Assembly: GCA_030248195.1 (NCBI GenBank)
Contig: JASAND010026207.1
Span: 104,259 to 168,258, forward strand
Source of the DNA: Trissonchulus latispiculum
Taxonomy: Eukaryota; Nematoda; Enoplea; Enoplida; Ironidae
Reading direction: 5' to 3'
Length of the DNA: 64,000 nucleotides
Shown: positions 30,901 through 42,027 of the stretch, piece after piece
How the letters are laid out: every line of letters starts with the position of its first letter
Numbering within the stretch: position 1 is the stretch's first letter
Made by a program: the position numbers and the translations under genes
The notes under the pieces: model-generated
Told to the model about the DNA's origin: nothing
The model's input: only the letters and a program-made list of their open reading frames with translations
Databases searched by the model: none

Positions 30901-33048
30901 CTTTCATTAAAGGAGAGCCGGTATTCCCCTGTTAAAGTCTTGACAATTAATAAACTATATACAATTTAAAAGGCTAAACTCTGTTTCTTTAGAGTGTTTT
31001 AGAAGACCTCATATTTTAATCCGGCAATGTTTAAAAACAGGACATGGTTACAACAATTAATTTTTTGGACGCAACGGAGAAGCATGGCCGGCAACTCTAG
31101 TTGCCGACTGTGGGGGTAAAGGGGGGTCCTAACCTGAAAGCCCTACACCCGGGGAGTGGCCCAACTCCCCTTCCTCAAGGTGGGTAGGTAAGGGTCCTCC
31201 GCTAAAACTAACCACCCAAATTTATGTAGATTTTAGGGTATTAAAATTGATTTTGGGATAAAAACTGAGAGGGACACAAGATGAAACTGCCTGTTTTGGA
31301 CTGGGTTTGAAAGAGGTAAACTTGCAAATGTTTACCTGGAAACAGGGCCAAAAAGGGCCTTTTTTAGGGAAGAACAGAGAAAACGGAAACAATGGTTATT
31401 TTAAGGAAACCCTTTTTGATATGTGTGGTTTGCGAGGTTCGACTGCTCGCAAGCCACCTGAGGGAAAGTGAAAACCCCGCCAAAAATACCCCAGAGGGTG
31501 GGGCGAAAGGCTCACACCCTCACAAGTGCAGATATATAAGAAAAAATAAAGGGCACTAGGCCCGAAAAATGCTGCAAAAGTGGTCTTCCGGGGTCCGGAG
31601 ACCCCGGGAAATAATAGAAGTGGAGGGACCCGGGGACCGCCTTTTAGGCATAATGGTCCCCGGGTCAAAAGCAGTGCACCCCGTGAGCCGTCCGAAGACA
31701 TATGGGCTCACGGGGGCGGCCAGACTGTGAGTGCCTGGCTGGCAGAACCTGAAATGAAAACCCTACGGGGAAAAAGGGGGGAAGGAGGGAGATGCTTAAG
31801 TTCAGGCCTCCGTATAACTGGCGCAGAACACATCTCCCCCGGGTACATACGGACAAAATGGGGGCTTAAGTTAGCATAAAGTTTCTAAGGGGAGAGGGAC
31901 CAACCTCTCTCCCCGACTGCCAGCCAAGCACTGACTGAAAACTTCAGTTTTCAGTCGAGACCCCATCAGGGGGTTGGCCTTTACAGCTTCTGGCAGCTGA
32001 TTGGCTACCTGGGCGCGATCACGTTTTCTAAGTGGGCTACCGAGTCGTGACCTACGGTAGCCCACAGGCGCGTCTGGCGGCTGGAGGACCCTGGAATTGA
32101 TGAGGACAGGTGACCCCTAATTTGAAAAGATGGATGGCCAAAGGCCGGATTTTTGGTGTCAAGTTTTAGGGGTCACGGCTGGAGCTCATCAATTAGAAAT
32201 AAACAGAAGCTCCTATATTTTCGAAGTTTGGTCCTCCAGCGGCCGACTCAAAAGGTCTCCTTTGCTTATTAGAAAGCAAAGGAGACACACCTGTTTGGTC
32301 CATCAAGAACCCAAAAGAATAAAATGAGACAAACAACTTACGCAAGCATAACAAATACCTAAGTTAAAACTAATACTTTTTACCTAGAATTACTAACATC
32401 TACCTATGTAATTAACTACTTAAGTACCTACGATTATTATTGTCTATATTTGTTTTTACCTACGCTTAAACAACTACCTAAGTTACCTAAGATTTACTTT
32501 CATTTTTATGTACGTTTCCTAAGGAGCTAGCCCCCTCTGTGTCTATTCTCACTTAAGTACTACGCTGAGTTAGTGCAAACGTTTGCCTTGCCTTCGAATG
32601 AATGGTCTGAAGAATAAGCAGAGAGAACATATAAAGGAGGAGGAAGCTCATAAAATACGTAGGAAGTTGATGAAATAATTTAGTTAATATGCCCAATTTT
32701 TGTTGTTTCAGGTTAAAGAAAGTGATGTTTGAGGTTGTATCTTGTGGAGTCTTTTGTGTAGTTATATAATTGCATTAAATATTAATTGAAGTTGTTGTAA
32801 ACGTTTTAGGCGAATGAACAAGGAAAAGGCAGAGTCTTTGACTGTGGGTAATTATTGTAAAGTGTCACATAAGTGGGTAAAAGGTCTAATTCTGACTAAT
32901 CCGGCGATGAGTTACGTTAATACAGGCAATTCAAACAGTATGACATTTATATATACACTATGCACTTGGTACTTAATTTTTAAAAACCAAAAACGTATTC
33001 TTTTCCTTAGTTACAGGAAATTAATTTTCTAAATCCTTTTTCATTACA
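27908..33048. mobile_element. Element L, copy 1: 5.14-kb non-coding unit, TG...CA ends, TATT duplication
   Basis: Comparison with the uninterrupted F1 copy places both junctions: TATT at 27904-27907 and 33049-33052, with TGTAATG at the left end and CATTACA at the right. Short inverted ends of this sort with a 4-bp duplication are typical of an LTR, so this could be a giant solo LTR. A non-autonomous DNA transposon is the alternative. There is no ORF above about 105 codons and no internal LTR repeat seen. Features shared with copy 2: two ATGCAAAT octamers (29617-29624, 29977-29984), a GGAATGGCC hairpin near 30776, and a perfect hairpin at 32255-32286. Copy 1 has about 670 bp (31205-31880) absent from copy 2. 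Confidence 0.8.
32255..32286. repeat. Perfect 13-bp hairpin in element L
   Basis: GTCTCCTTTGCTT, loop ATTAGA, AAGCAAAGGAGAC. The identical hairpin is in copy 2 at 55824-55855. Conservation between diverged copies suggests a function for the element, such as RNA structure or 3'-end formation. Confidence 0.85.
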
Positions 33049-33052
33049 TATT

Positions 33053-33552
33053 CGCAGTTATGCCAAAATGGTTTTTTGCCAAATCTCTAGCTTAAACCAA
33101 TAATAGGCATTCATAAAATGGGCATTTGGATTGGCATTGGCATTTGCATAAAATGTGTCGATGAAGCATAAGTATGCCAACTTTGTCCTTAACATGTGGC
33201 AATAATTTTGAAAAACTGATTTCCACAAAAACAGCGATTTTTTGACCCTCAAAACAGTTTTTTTGCTTATACTGGCTTAACCACTGGAAATGGCTGATGG
33301 AAATGGCTAATAGCAAAAAATGTTAATTTTCGTGTCCTCCCTCCAGCCATAACAACCAATCCCGTGTCTTGTCTACCTAATGTGAGCCTAAGGCCAAAAA
33401 CCAAAACATTCTTATCTTTTGGCTTAAACTACGGGACTGGTCCCAGAATGTTAAAGAGCACGGAAATGGGTTATTTCGTAGGTTTTAGCCATTTCCATAA
33501 AGGATTAAAGCCGTATGAATCAAAAATACCCGAAAGGAATCCAGCACCTTAG
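33053..33552 (+). mobile_element. TTAA element family F1, right fragment
   Basis: It resumes with CGCAGTTATGCCAAAATGG, matching 34693 onward of the intact copy, and ends CCAGCACCTTAG, a one-base change from the TTAA end. Confidence 0.85.
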
Positions 33553-34171
33553 GTTGTGTAGTGTTTGCTGCTTAACTCAGTTCATCTTCTCTGACCAGTG
33601 TGGGTCAGAGAAGGCCCTAACTCGCGTCCTAATGGGGGAGGCGGTGCACTGGGGATTCACCGGCTGAAATGCCAGCACACCAGGAGAACGCACTGAAGAT
33701 TGGGAGGATACACGTTCGCTTTCAACCGGAACTGGAGTAAACACTGACTGAGTTTCAAAATTTTGCGGCTAAGCTGACAATTCGCTGATAGCTTGCTGAT
33801 AGCGTGAAAGAAGAAGTCCCTCTCCGAATTTGAAGCGAAGCTTCTAGAAGTTTATAGGAGCTTCTAGAAGCTTTCTATCGTTTAACATTGCCGAACCCAG
33901 CACATTCTAACCTGGTGCTCAGTTTGGAGCCATGATTAACGATAATAGCGAAATATTGCCTTTTTGGCCTTTTTATTGCAAACTGACCGCATTTTTGATG
34001 AATATCCCACGCGCTTTTGAAACGAATTTCATAAAAATTTAGGTTTACATGTAAGGATACCCAAAGGGGATACTAATTTAATTAATTAAATTTTCAACTT
34101 ATAATTTTTAAAAAATAGGTTTAAAAATAGGTCATACCCAGGTCTATATAGGTCATCCCAGGTATTTTGTT
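33553..34171. other. No recognised feature
   Basis: It contains TTCTAGAAG/CTTCTAGAAG palindromes at about 33840-33870; otherwise nothing I can match. Confidence 0.4.
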
Positions 34172-35187
34172 TTAAGGTGGTGGTATCCTTTTGTGCAGTG
34201 ATTTTGTGGTTATTTTTTTGAAACGCTATAACTTTCGCAATTTTGGGAGTTGCAAAGAGCTTTATACATCGTTTTAAAGCTTATTATCTGTACATTCACA
34301 TGAGCTTACAGAACTGGCAAAATTAGCAAAAAAATAGCAGAAATTTTCTGACAAGCTGACATCAAATAGGATGAATACAGACCAAAAGTTTTTGAACATC
34401 GATTTCTCAAAACTGAAGAATCGGCCAAAAGTTCTTTTTGTGCCACGATATGAAGGACATATGGGCCGAGGGACGTTTTTTTGGATTTGGCTCAGCAGGT
34501 CTTAACGGTCGAAAAAATCGGCCAAATGCACAGTAACACGAAATTTCGCAACTTCGCATTGAGTTTTCTTGCTATTCAATATGTTTTAGCCCAAACCAAG
34601 AAAAACGTCCCTCCGCAGAAGTGCGAATTTCGATTCTGCCGAAAATCTCCGGAATCCGTCGAGTAGTTTTTGAGAAATCGATGTTCGAAACAAAATAATC
34701 GCAGTTTTGCCAAAATGGTTTTTCGGCCAAATCTCTAGCTGAAACCAATAAGTCCGGCTAATAGGCATTCATAAAATGGACATTTGGAAGATGTATGGAT
34801 TGAGTATAAATAAACCAACTTTGTCCTTAACATGTGGCAGTAATTTTGAAAAAACTGATTTCCTCAAAAATGGCCATTTTTTGACCCTAAAAACAGTTTT
34901 TTGCTCATACTGACTTAACCACTGGAGATAGCTCAAAGGTTGTAAGAACAAAAATGTTCATTTTCGAGTCCTCTTTCCAGCCATACCAACCAATCCCGTG
35001 TCTTGTCTACCTCCTGGGAGCTTAAGGCCAAAAACCAAAACTTTCTTATCTTTTGGCCTAAGAATACGGGACTGGTCCTAAAATGTTAAGGAGCACGGAA
35101 ATGGGTTATTTCGGAAGTTTTAGCCCTTTGCGTAAAGTAATAAAGCCGTAGGAGTCAAAAATACCCGAAAGGAAACCAGCACCTTAA
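34172..35187 (+). mobile_element. TTAA element family F1, full-length copy (1016 bp)
   Basis: TTAAGGTGGTGGTATCC at the left and ACCAGCACCTTAA at the right. This is the reference copy for the interrupted one at 27568-33552 and the edge copy at 1-299. Non-coding. The ends are only partly inverted (GGTGGTGG versus GGTGCTGG). Confidence 0.82.
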
Positions 35188-35401
35188 GTTCCAATTCCAA
35201 TTTTAATTTAAATTTGACAAACCTTTTTGAGTGAGGGAATTGTGCAACTTTAAAATATAACTCATAAAACATTTCTGCGTGTAGGGAACTCGTTTTCTGG
35301 GAGTAAGAAGCTGGGAATTATGTTTTTAGAATCAGCGTAAAATAGAGCAACGCGTCAGCTTAACTTGCATTTTTACCAAATTTGGTACGCACCCTTATGT
35401 A

Positions 35402-35488
35402 ACAAGTTAAACACACAGTAGGTCACCGGTGACCTACATAAGCTTTTCCGCTCAAACACGTAGGTCACCGGTGACCTACACTTGTTAT
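35402..35488. repeat. Two identical 20-bp palindromes within a larger inverted repeat
   Basis: GTAGGTCACCGGTGACCTAC occurs at 35418-35437 and 35460-35479, each a perfect palindrome. The pair is bracketed by AACAAGT (left) and ACTTGTT (right). Each palindrome contains AGGTCA and TGACCT 4 bp apart, the half-site of nuclear receptors, so regulatory use is conceivable; a small fold-back element is equally likely. Confidence 0.85.
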
Positions 35489-36531
35489 GCGTTTCCAGTA
35501 GCCTGAAAAATTATTTGTTTGTGCGGAAGACATATTTTTATAGCAATTGTTTTATGTGAAGGCAAAATATAATCAAGCTGTGATAACATAAGATCAGTAT
35601 ATTACATACCTTCGTACCTAGATACCTACCTAAATACCTGGAATAGTCAATACTTAGTGCGGGAGTTGATTTCTGGACTTTTCGTTCCGTACAGTTATTA
35701 ATGCTGTTAGCTTATTTACCTGCCTTAAATTATCGAAGTTCTACTTCTTGGTGTGACATTTTTCCAGTTTAATTGGCAATTAGCGGCTGGAAGTGTATTT
35801 AACTGTTTTAAATAACTGTTTTCAAATATTAAGTCAATAACTGTTTTACCACACTGATTATGAATTTAGATGATGACACTGATTAGGAAATCTGATCCTT
35901 CACGGGACTGTTTTGAGGGCTAATCGTTTTGAGGACGGCGGTTACGTTCACTCCATTTAAGTCATAACTTGAGTCTAAAGGCCTTGTCCCCTTAATTAAA
36001 TGTAGAAACGTTGATCGGTCTAGCAACTCTGGTCAAGCGAAAAACGGCTAAAACCAACAGTTAAAAACGATAATTAATTGCTAATAACTCCGTGAACTTG
36101 ACGTATAAAAGCATCTATTTTGCTAAATGTGTCTGAAATCAATTGGAGAAAATTTTTGATTATTTTTTATTTACTTTTTTATTTTTGAATTTAACCTTTC
36201 CCATTACATTTGCTTTTCAAAGTTAGTAAAGCCTTAGGTATGCACGACCACAGCCCTCACGCCTTCCAATCATAAGCAAAATGCAAAATACTAATTTTTC
36301 TAGCTTTTCTAAAAAAGCTCCAAAACTTAGCTGCATTCTGCAGGAAGTAAGAAGTATCTGAGATTGGTTGAATTTGTGCAATTATGCAACTTACTTGTTC
36401 AAATTCATTTTCCTCCCCCAATGATAGCCCTGCACAAACGATGAAAAAAATTGCGTTCAGGTTCTCTTTTGATGTCTGCGACGATCATCCACAGCTATTG
36501 CAGATGTTATGTATGTTCACATCGAAAACGC
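35489..36531. other. No recognised feature
   Basis: AT-rich; short ORFs without domains. Confidence 0.4.
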
Positions 36532-37506
36532 TTAAGGTGGTGATTCCTTTTGGGCACATATTGTTATTTGGCGGCGTAAATCAAGATGAAATTTGATGAA
36601 ACTTTCCGAAATAAGTTCTTTTAGCGTTCTAACACCCTCCGCGCAATCCCGATTCAAAAATTCGAGATTTCCGGTCAGAGTAGTTTTTCCCAATTTCTGA
36701 ACGCTTGGCAGCTGTTATACAGTTATGACTGTATTCATTCGAAAGATCTCATTGAGCTGCACATTTTTGCTTTTTAAAGCAAGCTTCTAGCGTTTCTCTA
36801 CCGTGAGATGTAGCCGATTCTCTCATGTTGGCGTCAAAAACTTGTCATTTTTGCAGAAATCAAATAATCCAATATTTCTTGAACCACGCAAGCCGTAAAA
36901 TCAAACTAAGGGCGTCGATTTGAAGGTCTCACAGGGACAAATTATCCGACGCATGATCGTCTTCCAACTGCTGTAGGCTGCTATCATAAAAAATGTAGTT
37001 TTTGCAAAAACACGACCAATTTTTTTCCAAAGATTGTGGAGCATTCACCATGCAAGCTGGAGGGCTGCTACTGAACAAATGTGTTCGGCACTAATATACC
37101 CAGGGACGATTTTTTAGTTTCCTCGATTGCTGCTTTCTAGCTATAGTAATCGCTTGACAAATGTGGGAAAAGTAGGCAAAATACAGGTTACGCACACATT
37201 TCAGCTTATTTCTCTATAACGAAGGGCGATTTCACAATAAATAAAAAATCGTCCCCAGCTATTTGGTGGAGGTATCGAATGATATAACCGATGTCTCGCG
37301 AAAAAATTTACTTGAGTCTGCAAAAATTATACTTCTTCTAAAATGTGTTAAAAATATTTTAAAAAAGCAACATTAGTTTCATGACATGCATTAAAAAGAG
37401 CAAATGTTAAGCTACGTTTTGATATAAAAATGGCTTCTTAACTCCAAGTAATGAATGAGTAATAATGGTTCATACTTTATGTGACCAAAGGGAATCACCA
37501 CCTTAA
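36532..37506. mobile_element. TTAA element family F2, copy 1 (975 bp)
   Basis: Ends are TTAAGGTGGTGATTCC and GGAATCACCACCTTAA, a perfect 16-bp inverted repeat that includes the TTAA. It aligns along its length with 41043-42027. Non-coding. Confidence 0.88.
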
Positions 37507-37804
37507 GCTCTCTGACTAAATATATTTTAATTAAGTCACCCAATTTCAACTTCGGCCTTAGTTTGTGTGTCAAGGCCTGTGTTAGTTGAAGGGTTTTGTA
37601 TTTTCGTCCAAAACTCGTATACGTACTGCTAAGATATTTCGAAGAATGGTGTAACGGAAGCGGACATAGCGAAAAGTCGTAAGAATATTCAGGAATTTAT
37701 GCGGAACATGAAACCTACTGTCGCTTGAATAAATGCGAAGGAGATCCGACAATGTTGAAAACGATTTTGTAAGTTATCTTCCCAAACTCGGCTTGATTTT
37801 GGCT

Positions 37805-39042
37805 AAAGTCTGACCAAAAAATGTAGAAAGAGAAATTGTTTTCTTTATATCTCAAAAACGCTTCAAGACAGCTACCACAAAGTATATATTTTCTGAACCG
37901 GACTAATGAGATCTTTCTTTTCGTGAAAATTTTTTTGAAATTTCCCGTGCGATTTCAAAGGGCGCCGCTTTATATGTACAGAAGGATTGGTACATGGTAC
38001 TGCCGCGATTTTTTCAGGAAAAATTTCCCCTTGTATGAAAGTGCTACACACCAAATTTCAGCTTTTTGGCTGAAAATTGCGTGAGTTATTCCATTTTTTA
38101 GATATTCAAAATCCTTTGATCTTTGCCGCTTTTTCGACTTTGACTTGTTATTACTGGCGACTCGCCAGTACCAAAAATACCACTTTTTGACCCAAAATTT
38201 CGACATAGCGAGTCTAGCAATAGTGAGCAAAAATTACATAATGATAAAGTTCAATCTAAGCTGAATCCAACGACATAAAGTTTTTGTGGCTACCACTCAT
38301 ATTGCGTCCGCAATGAATTTTTTAGCAATTTCCCTTTTTCAGCGGGTTTTTGGCTCCCTTTGATGTTGCCGCCTTGATTTGCCTGAACCTGTGTAAACTA
38401 GCAAAAAAACAGCTGAAAAAGGGAAATTGCTTAAAAATTCATTGCGGACGCAATATAAGTCGTAGCCACAAAAACTTTATATCGTTGGATTCAACTTAGA
38501 CTGAACTTTATCATTACGTAATTTTTACTCACTTTTGCTAGACTCGCTAAGTCGAAATTTTGGGTCAAAAAGTGGTATTTTTCGAAAAAAATCGACTTTC
38601 AAATTTTGAAATCTCACATATATCAGGTAAAGCGGACGTCTAGGCGGTCCTGAAAATCTAATCAAAAATTTTTTCCGTTGAGCGAGTCGCGAGTAATAAC
38701 AAGTCAAAGTCGAAAAAGCGGCAAAGATCAAAGGATTTTGAAAATCTAAAAAATGGAATAACTCACGCAATTTTCAGCCAAAAAGCTGAAATTTGGTGTG
38801 TAGCACTTTCATACACGGGGAAATTTTTCCTTAAAAAATCGCGGCAGTACCATGTACCAATCCTTCTGTACATATAAAGCGGCGCCCTTTGAAATCGCAC
38901 GGGAAATTTCAAAAAAATTTTCACGAAAAGTAAGATCTTATCAGTCCGGTTCAGAAAATATATACTTTGGGATAGCTATCTTGAAGCGTTTTTGAGATAT
39001 AAAGAAAACAATTTCGCCCTCTACATTTTTTGGTCAGACTTT
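37805..39042. repeat. Large imperfect fold-back, arms about 540 and 630 bp
   Basis: 37805-38343 is the inverted complement of 38412-39042, apart from an internal stretch of about 100 bp present only in the right arm, around a 68-bp loop. The outer limits are AAAGTCTGACCAAAAAATGTAG on the left and its complement on the right. The right arm is in turn repeated in direct order at about 39045-39665. A transcript would form a long double-stranded RNA. Confidence 0.85.
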
Positions 39043-39044
39043 AG

Positions 39045-39665
39045 TTTTGATATTACTATTATAGTTTACCTGAACCGGAGAAAAATCCAAAATCATGCCG
39101 AAATGTGGGAAATCATTTCAAAATTCACTGTGGGCGCAACATACGTGCAATCCGAGGAAACCTTATATCGATGGATTCAGCTCACCTAAAATTTTACGAT
39201 TACGCCAATTTTACGCATTTCTACTACATATTACTGCAATTTTAGTTCCAAAGTTTTATTTTTCTTAAAAAGTCTAGTTTCTTATTCAGAACAGCCATTT
39301 ATATCACGAGAAGACAGACACCTAGGCAGTCCTAAAAATCGAGAGTCGCGAATAATAGCCGGTAAAATGTAAAAGCGGCAAAGATAGCAGAATTTTGAAA
39401 ATCCAGAATATTCAACTACTTTTCTTTTGCATTTCTTAACTGAAAAAGCTCAAATTTAGTGTGAAAAGTTTTATTGATCTGTCTGCAAATACAGATGCGA
39501 CACCCATTGAAGCTGCAAGTAAAATTTCAACACTTTCTTCTCGAGAAAGATCTCAACATGTCAACTATTAAAAATATATTGCTATCTTGATAGCTGAAAT
39601 ATAAATCTCAAGTGGTTTTTGAGATATAGCAACTAGCTTTCTTCATTTTGGTCAGCCTTTCATTT
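39045..39665 (+). repeat. Diverged direct copy of the fold-back right arm
   Basis: Blocks such as TTATATCG(A/T)TGGATTCA, GGCAGTCCTAAAAATC, AAGCGGCAAAGAT and TTTTTGAGATATA follow the order seen in 38425-39042, with roughly a third of bases changed. Confidence 0.7.
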
Positions 39666-39714
39666 ACCATCCTTACTCGCTTCTAATGTACAGGTGTTCT
39701 GCTAAGGACCTCTT

Positions 39715-39809
39715 GGGCCGATGTTATCAACATCTCTGCTATGTTTAACACATGATGTTAACCCGGGTTAGCGACTTAACCCGGGTTTAGAAGTTGACAA
39801 CATCGGCCC
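39715..39809. mobile_element. 95-bp mini fold-back
   Basis: GGGCCGATGTTATCAAC at the left faces GTTGACAACATCGGCCC at the right, one mismatch in 17. Two TTAACCCGGGTT palindromic blocks lie inside. It is the size and shape of a MITE or fold-back remnant. Confidence 0.7.
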
Positions 39810-39864
39810 CTGGAGTAATAGACACACATCTTCCGAATGTCTGCAAAAGTTCTTGTAACCATTA

Positions 39865-39870
39865 TTTATT
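39865..39870 (-). terminator. Candidate poly(A) signal of gene B
   Basis: AATAAA on the minus strand, about 95 nt beyond the gene B stop codon. Confidence 0.5.
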
Positions 39871-39963
39871 ATTTTTCAAATTAAGTACCCTCTATACACG
39901 CAAATATTACTATGTCAAGTGCAATGTAATTGGTTTAGTAAGTAAACATTTAATTGTAACGTT

Positions 39964-40230
39964 TTAAGTAGCTTGAATGGGCCCCATTTGTAGCATCAAC
40001 CAATGGGCAAAGTGCCGCACATCAACAAATCTAAGGTAACACATGGCGTCCCTGCACAGTAGACAATTTTCCTCTGTTCCTATCACATGTGGATAAAATG
40101 GGTTGGGCGTGGAGTCTGGCCCACAGACGTCTCGACACAGTCCATATGTGCTTTCAACTATGATGCCAACACCAAACCAGTCGTCTTCCTGTCTCCCATA
40201 ATTTTCCATCAACGGTGCGCCAGAATCCCC
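39964..40230 (-). CDS. Protease gene B, exon 5 (catalytic Ser, C-terminus)
   Basis: A 267-nt terminal exon after acceptor atttaag, phase 0. It starts GDSGAPLMENYG, where the Ser is the catalytic Ser195; the usual GDSGGP has Ala for the second Gly. It continues with FGVGIIVEST and a Cys-rich C-terminal part (GLCRDVCG, ENCLLCRDAMC) not seen in ordinary trypsins. It ends with VRHFAHWLMLQMG, like the C-terminal helix of S1 proteases, and a TAA at 39964-39966. The intron just before GDSG is a common position in animal S1 genes. Confidence 0.87.
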   Translation of the reverse strand, partial: GDSGAPLMENYGRQEDDWFGVGIIVESTYGLCRDVCGPDSTPNPFYPHVIGTEENCLLCRDAMCYLRFVDVRHFAHWLMLQMGPIQAT

Positions 40231-41042
40231 CTTAAATACGAAACAATTAACCGTTACCGCCATTTTGTCTTTGTTGTTTTGACAATGAACAAATCAAAAT
40301 GCTTTTGCTGCTGTAGGTTCTCTTCAGCCAATTCATGATTGTTTTTGGATTGCATATGCCGGTCGCTGTAAAATGTCTGTGTGGTCCCTGTTACTTGTCT
40401 GTATTGTCCGATACCTCCAGGAACAGTAGATCACTGAACGGTTCCTATTACATTGAGCCTGGAATATGTTCAAAGTAGGCGAAATCTCATCAAAGCCTCC
40501 CAGAACTCAAAAACACCAGGTTGACATCTTCTAAAGTTAGACGCTTTGAACTAGCTAAATATATAGCTATGGCTGAGCTGCACTGGTCGTGCTCCGATAA
40601 TCGTTATATCATCGTGTTAGGACAACTTGCGTTTTTGATGACACCAGCTACACATTTTGCTAAACGTCAGGTTTATTGGTAGGTTTATAAGATAATTGTT
40701 TGAACGGAGCTATGTAATATTTATAGGGTTGAAAATAGCTCGTTCTTTGTTGCCTTTCTCTCAAAAAGTAGTTTCGAATTATTGTGGTTCTTCTTGCCCA
40801 GCTCAAGTAATCGTAATTTCTTTGTTAAAATAAGCCTAGTGTTGCAAAATTTTATCGTGTGATAGTATATATGTATGTGTCGGTCACAGGTGCACAAGGG
40901 GGAGAAGGGGGAATTCACCCCTCGGCGAAGCCGTCCACAAGGGTTCGCGAAATTGCTCCCACCAGGGGTAAGAAAATTGCCCATAAATAGGCTTTACGAC
41001 TAAAATTTCTACACATTTTACGGCTTTGTCCGAGTTTCTCGC

Positions 41043-42027
41043 TTAAGGTGGTGATTCCTTTTGGGCACATATTGTTGGTTGACGGCCCAAACCAAGATGA
41101 AAGTTTATGAAACTTTCCAAAATAAGTTCATTTGATGTTCTAACACCCTCAGCGCAATCCCGTTTCAAAATTTCGAGATTTCCGTTCAGGACAGTTTTTG
41201 CCAATTTCTAACAGTTGAGCAGAACTGCATAGGTATGACTATACTCATCTGAAAGACCTCGTTGAGTTCTACATTTGTGCTTTTGGAAGCAACTCCCTAG
41301 CTCTTCTCTAGTGTGAGATATAGCCGATTTTCTTATTTTGTCGTTGAAAACTTGTCAGTTTTGCAGAAATCAAATAATTCAAGATTTCTTGAGCTACGCA
41401 AGCCCTAAAATTAAACTAAGGGTGCCGATTTAAAGATCTCATCGAGGCTGATTATCCGAGGCATGATAATCTTTCAACTGCTATCCCGTTTGCTGCTATC
41501 ATAAATAAAAATGTAGTTTTTGCAAAAACATGACGATTTTTTTCAGCGATTGTAGAGCACTTTCTATACAAGCTAGAGGGTTGCCACTTACTAGGCGTGA
41601 TTCACACAAAAACACCCAGGGACCCTTTTTAGTTGCTCCGATTGCTGCTTTCTAGCTAAAGTGGTCGCTTGCTAAAGCTGGAAAAAGCAGGCAAAATCCA
41701 GGTTGCGCAAACATTTTAGCTAATTTCTTCATAACTAAGACTGATTTCATGATAATGAAAAAAGGCTCCCCAGCTATGTGATAGTGGAATCGAATGATAT
41801 AACCGATACCTCTCGAAAAAAGTTACTTTGGTCCGCAAAAATCTGGAAAATTAAAGTACTTCGAAAATCCAGTAAAATAGTTTCCGAAAACTGCAGTTTG
41901 TTTCATTGCATTCTTCAGAAAAGAAAATATTATGCTCCAGTTTGATATAAAAATGGCTTCTTAACTCCAAGTAATGAATGAGTAATAACGGTTCAAAGTT
42001 GATGTCTCAAGAGGAATCACCACCTAA
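41043..42027. mobile_element. TTAA element family F2, copy 2
   Basis: It begins TTAAGGTGGTGATTCC and ends GGAATCACCACCTAA. The last T of the TTAA appears lost where the next element starts. It is collinear with 36532-37506. Confidence 0.87.

Noticed and set aside
31396..31879. Opposed ORFs of about 100 codons in element L
   Set aside because: They lie in a GC-richer segment absent from the second L copy, overlap each other, and show no domain.
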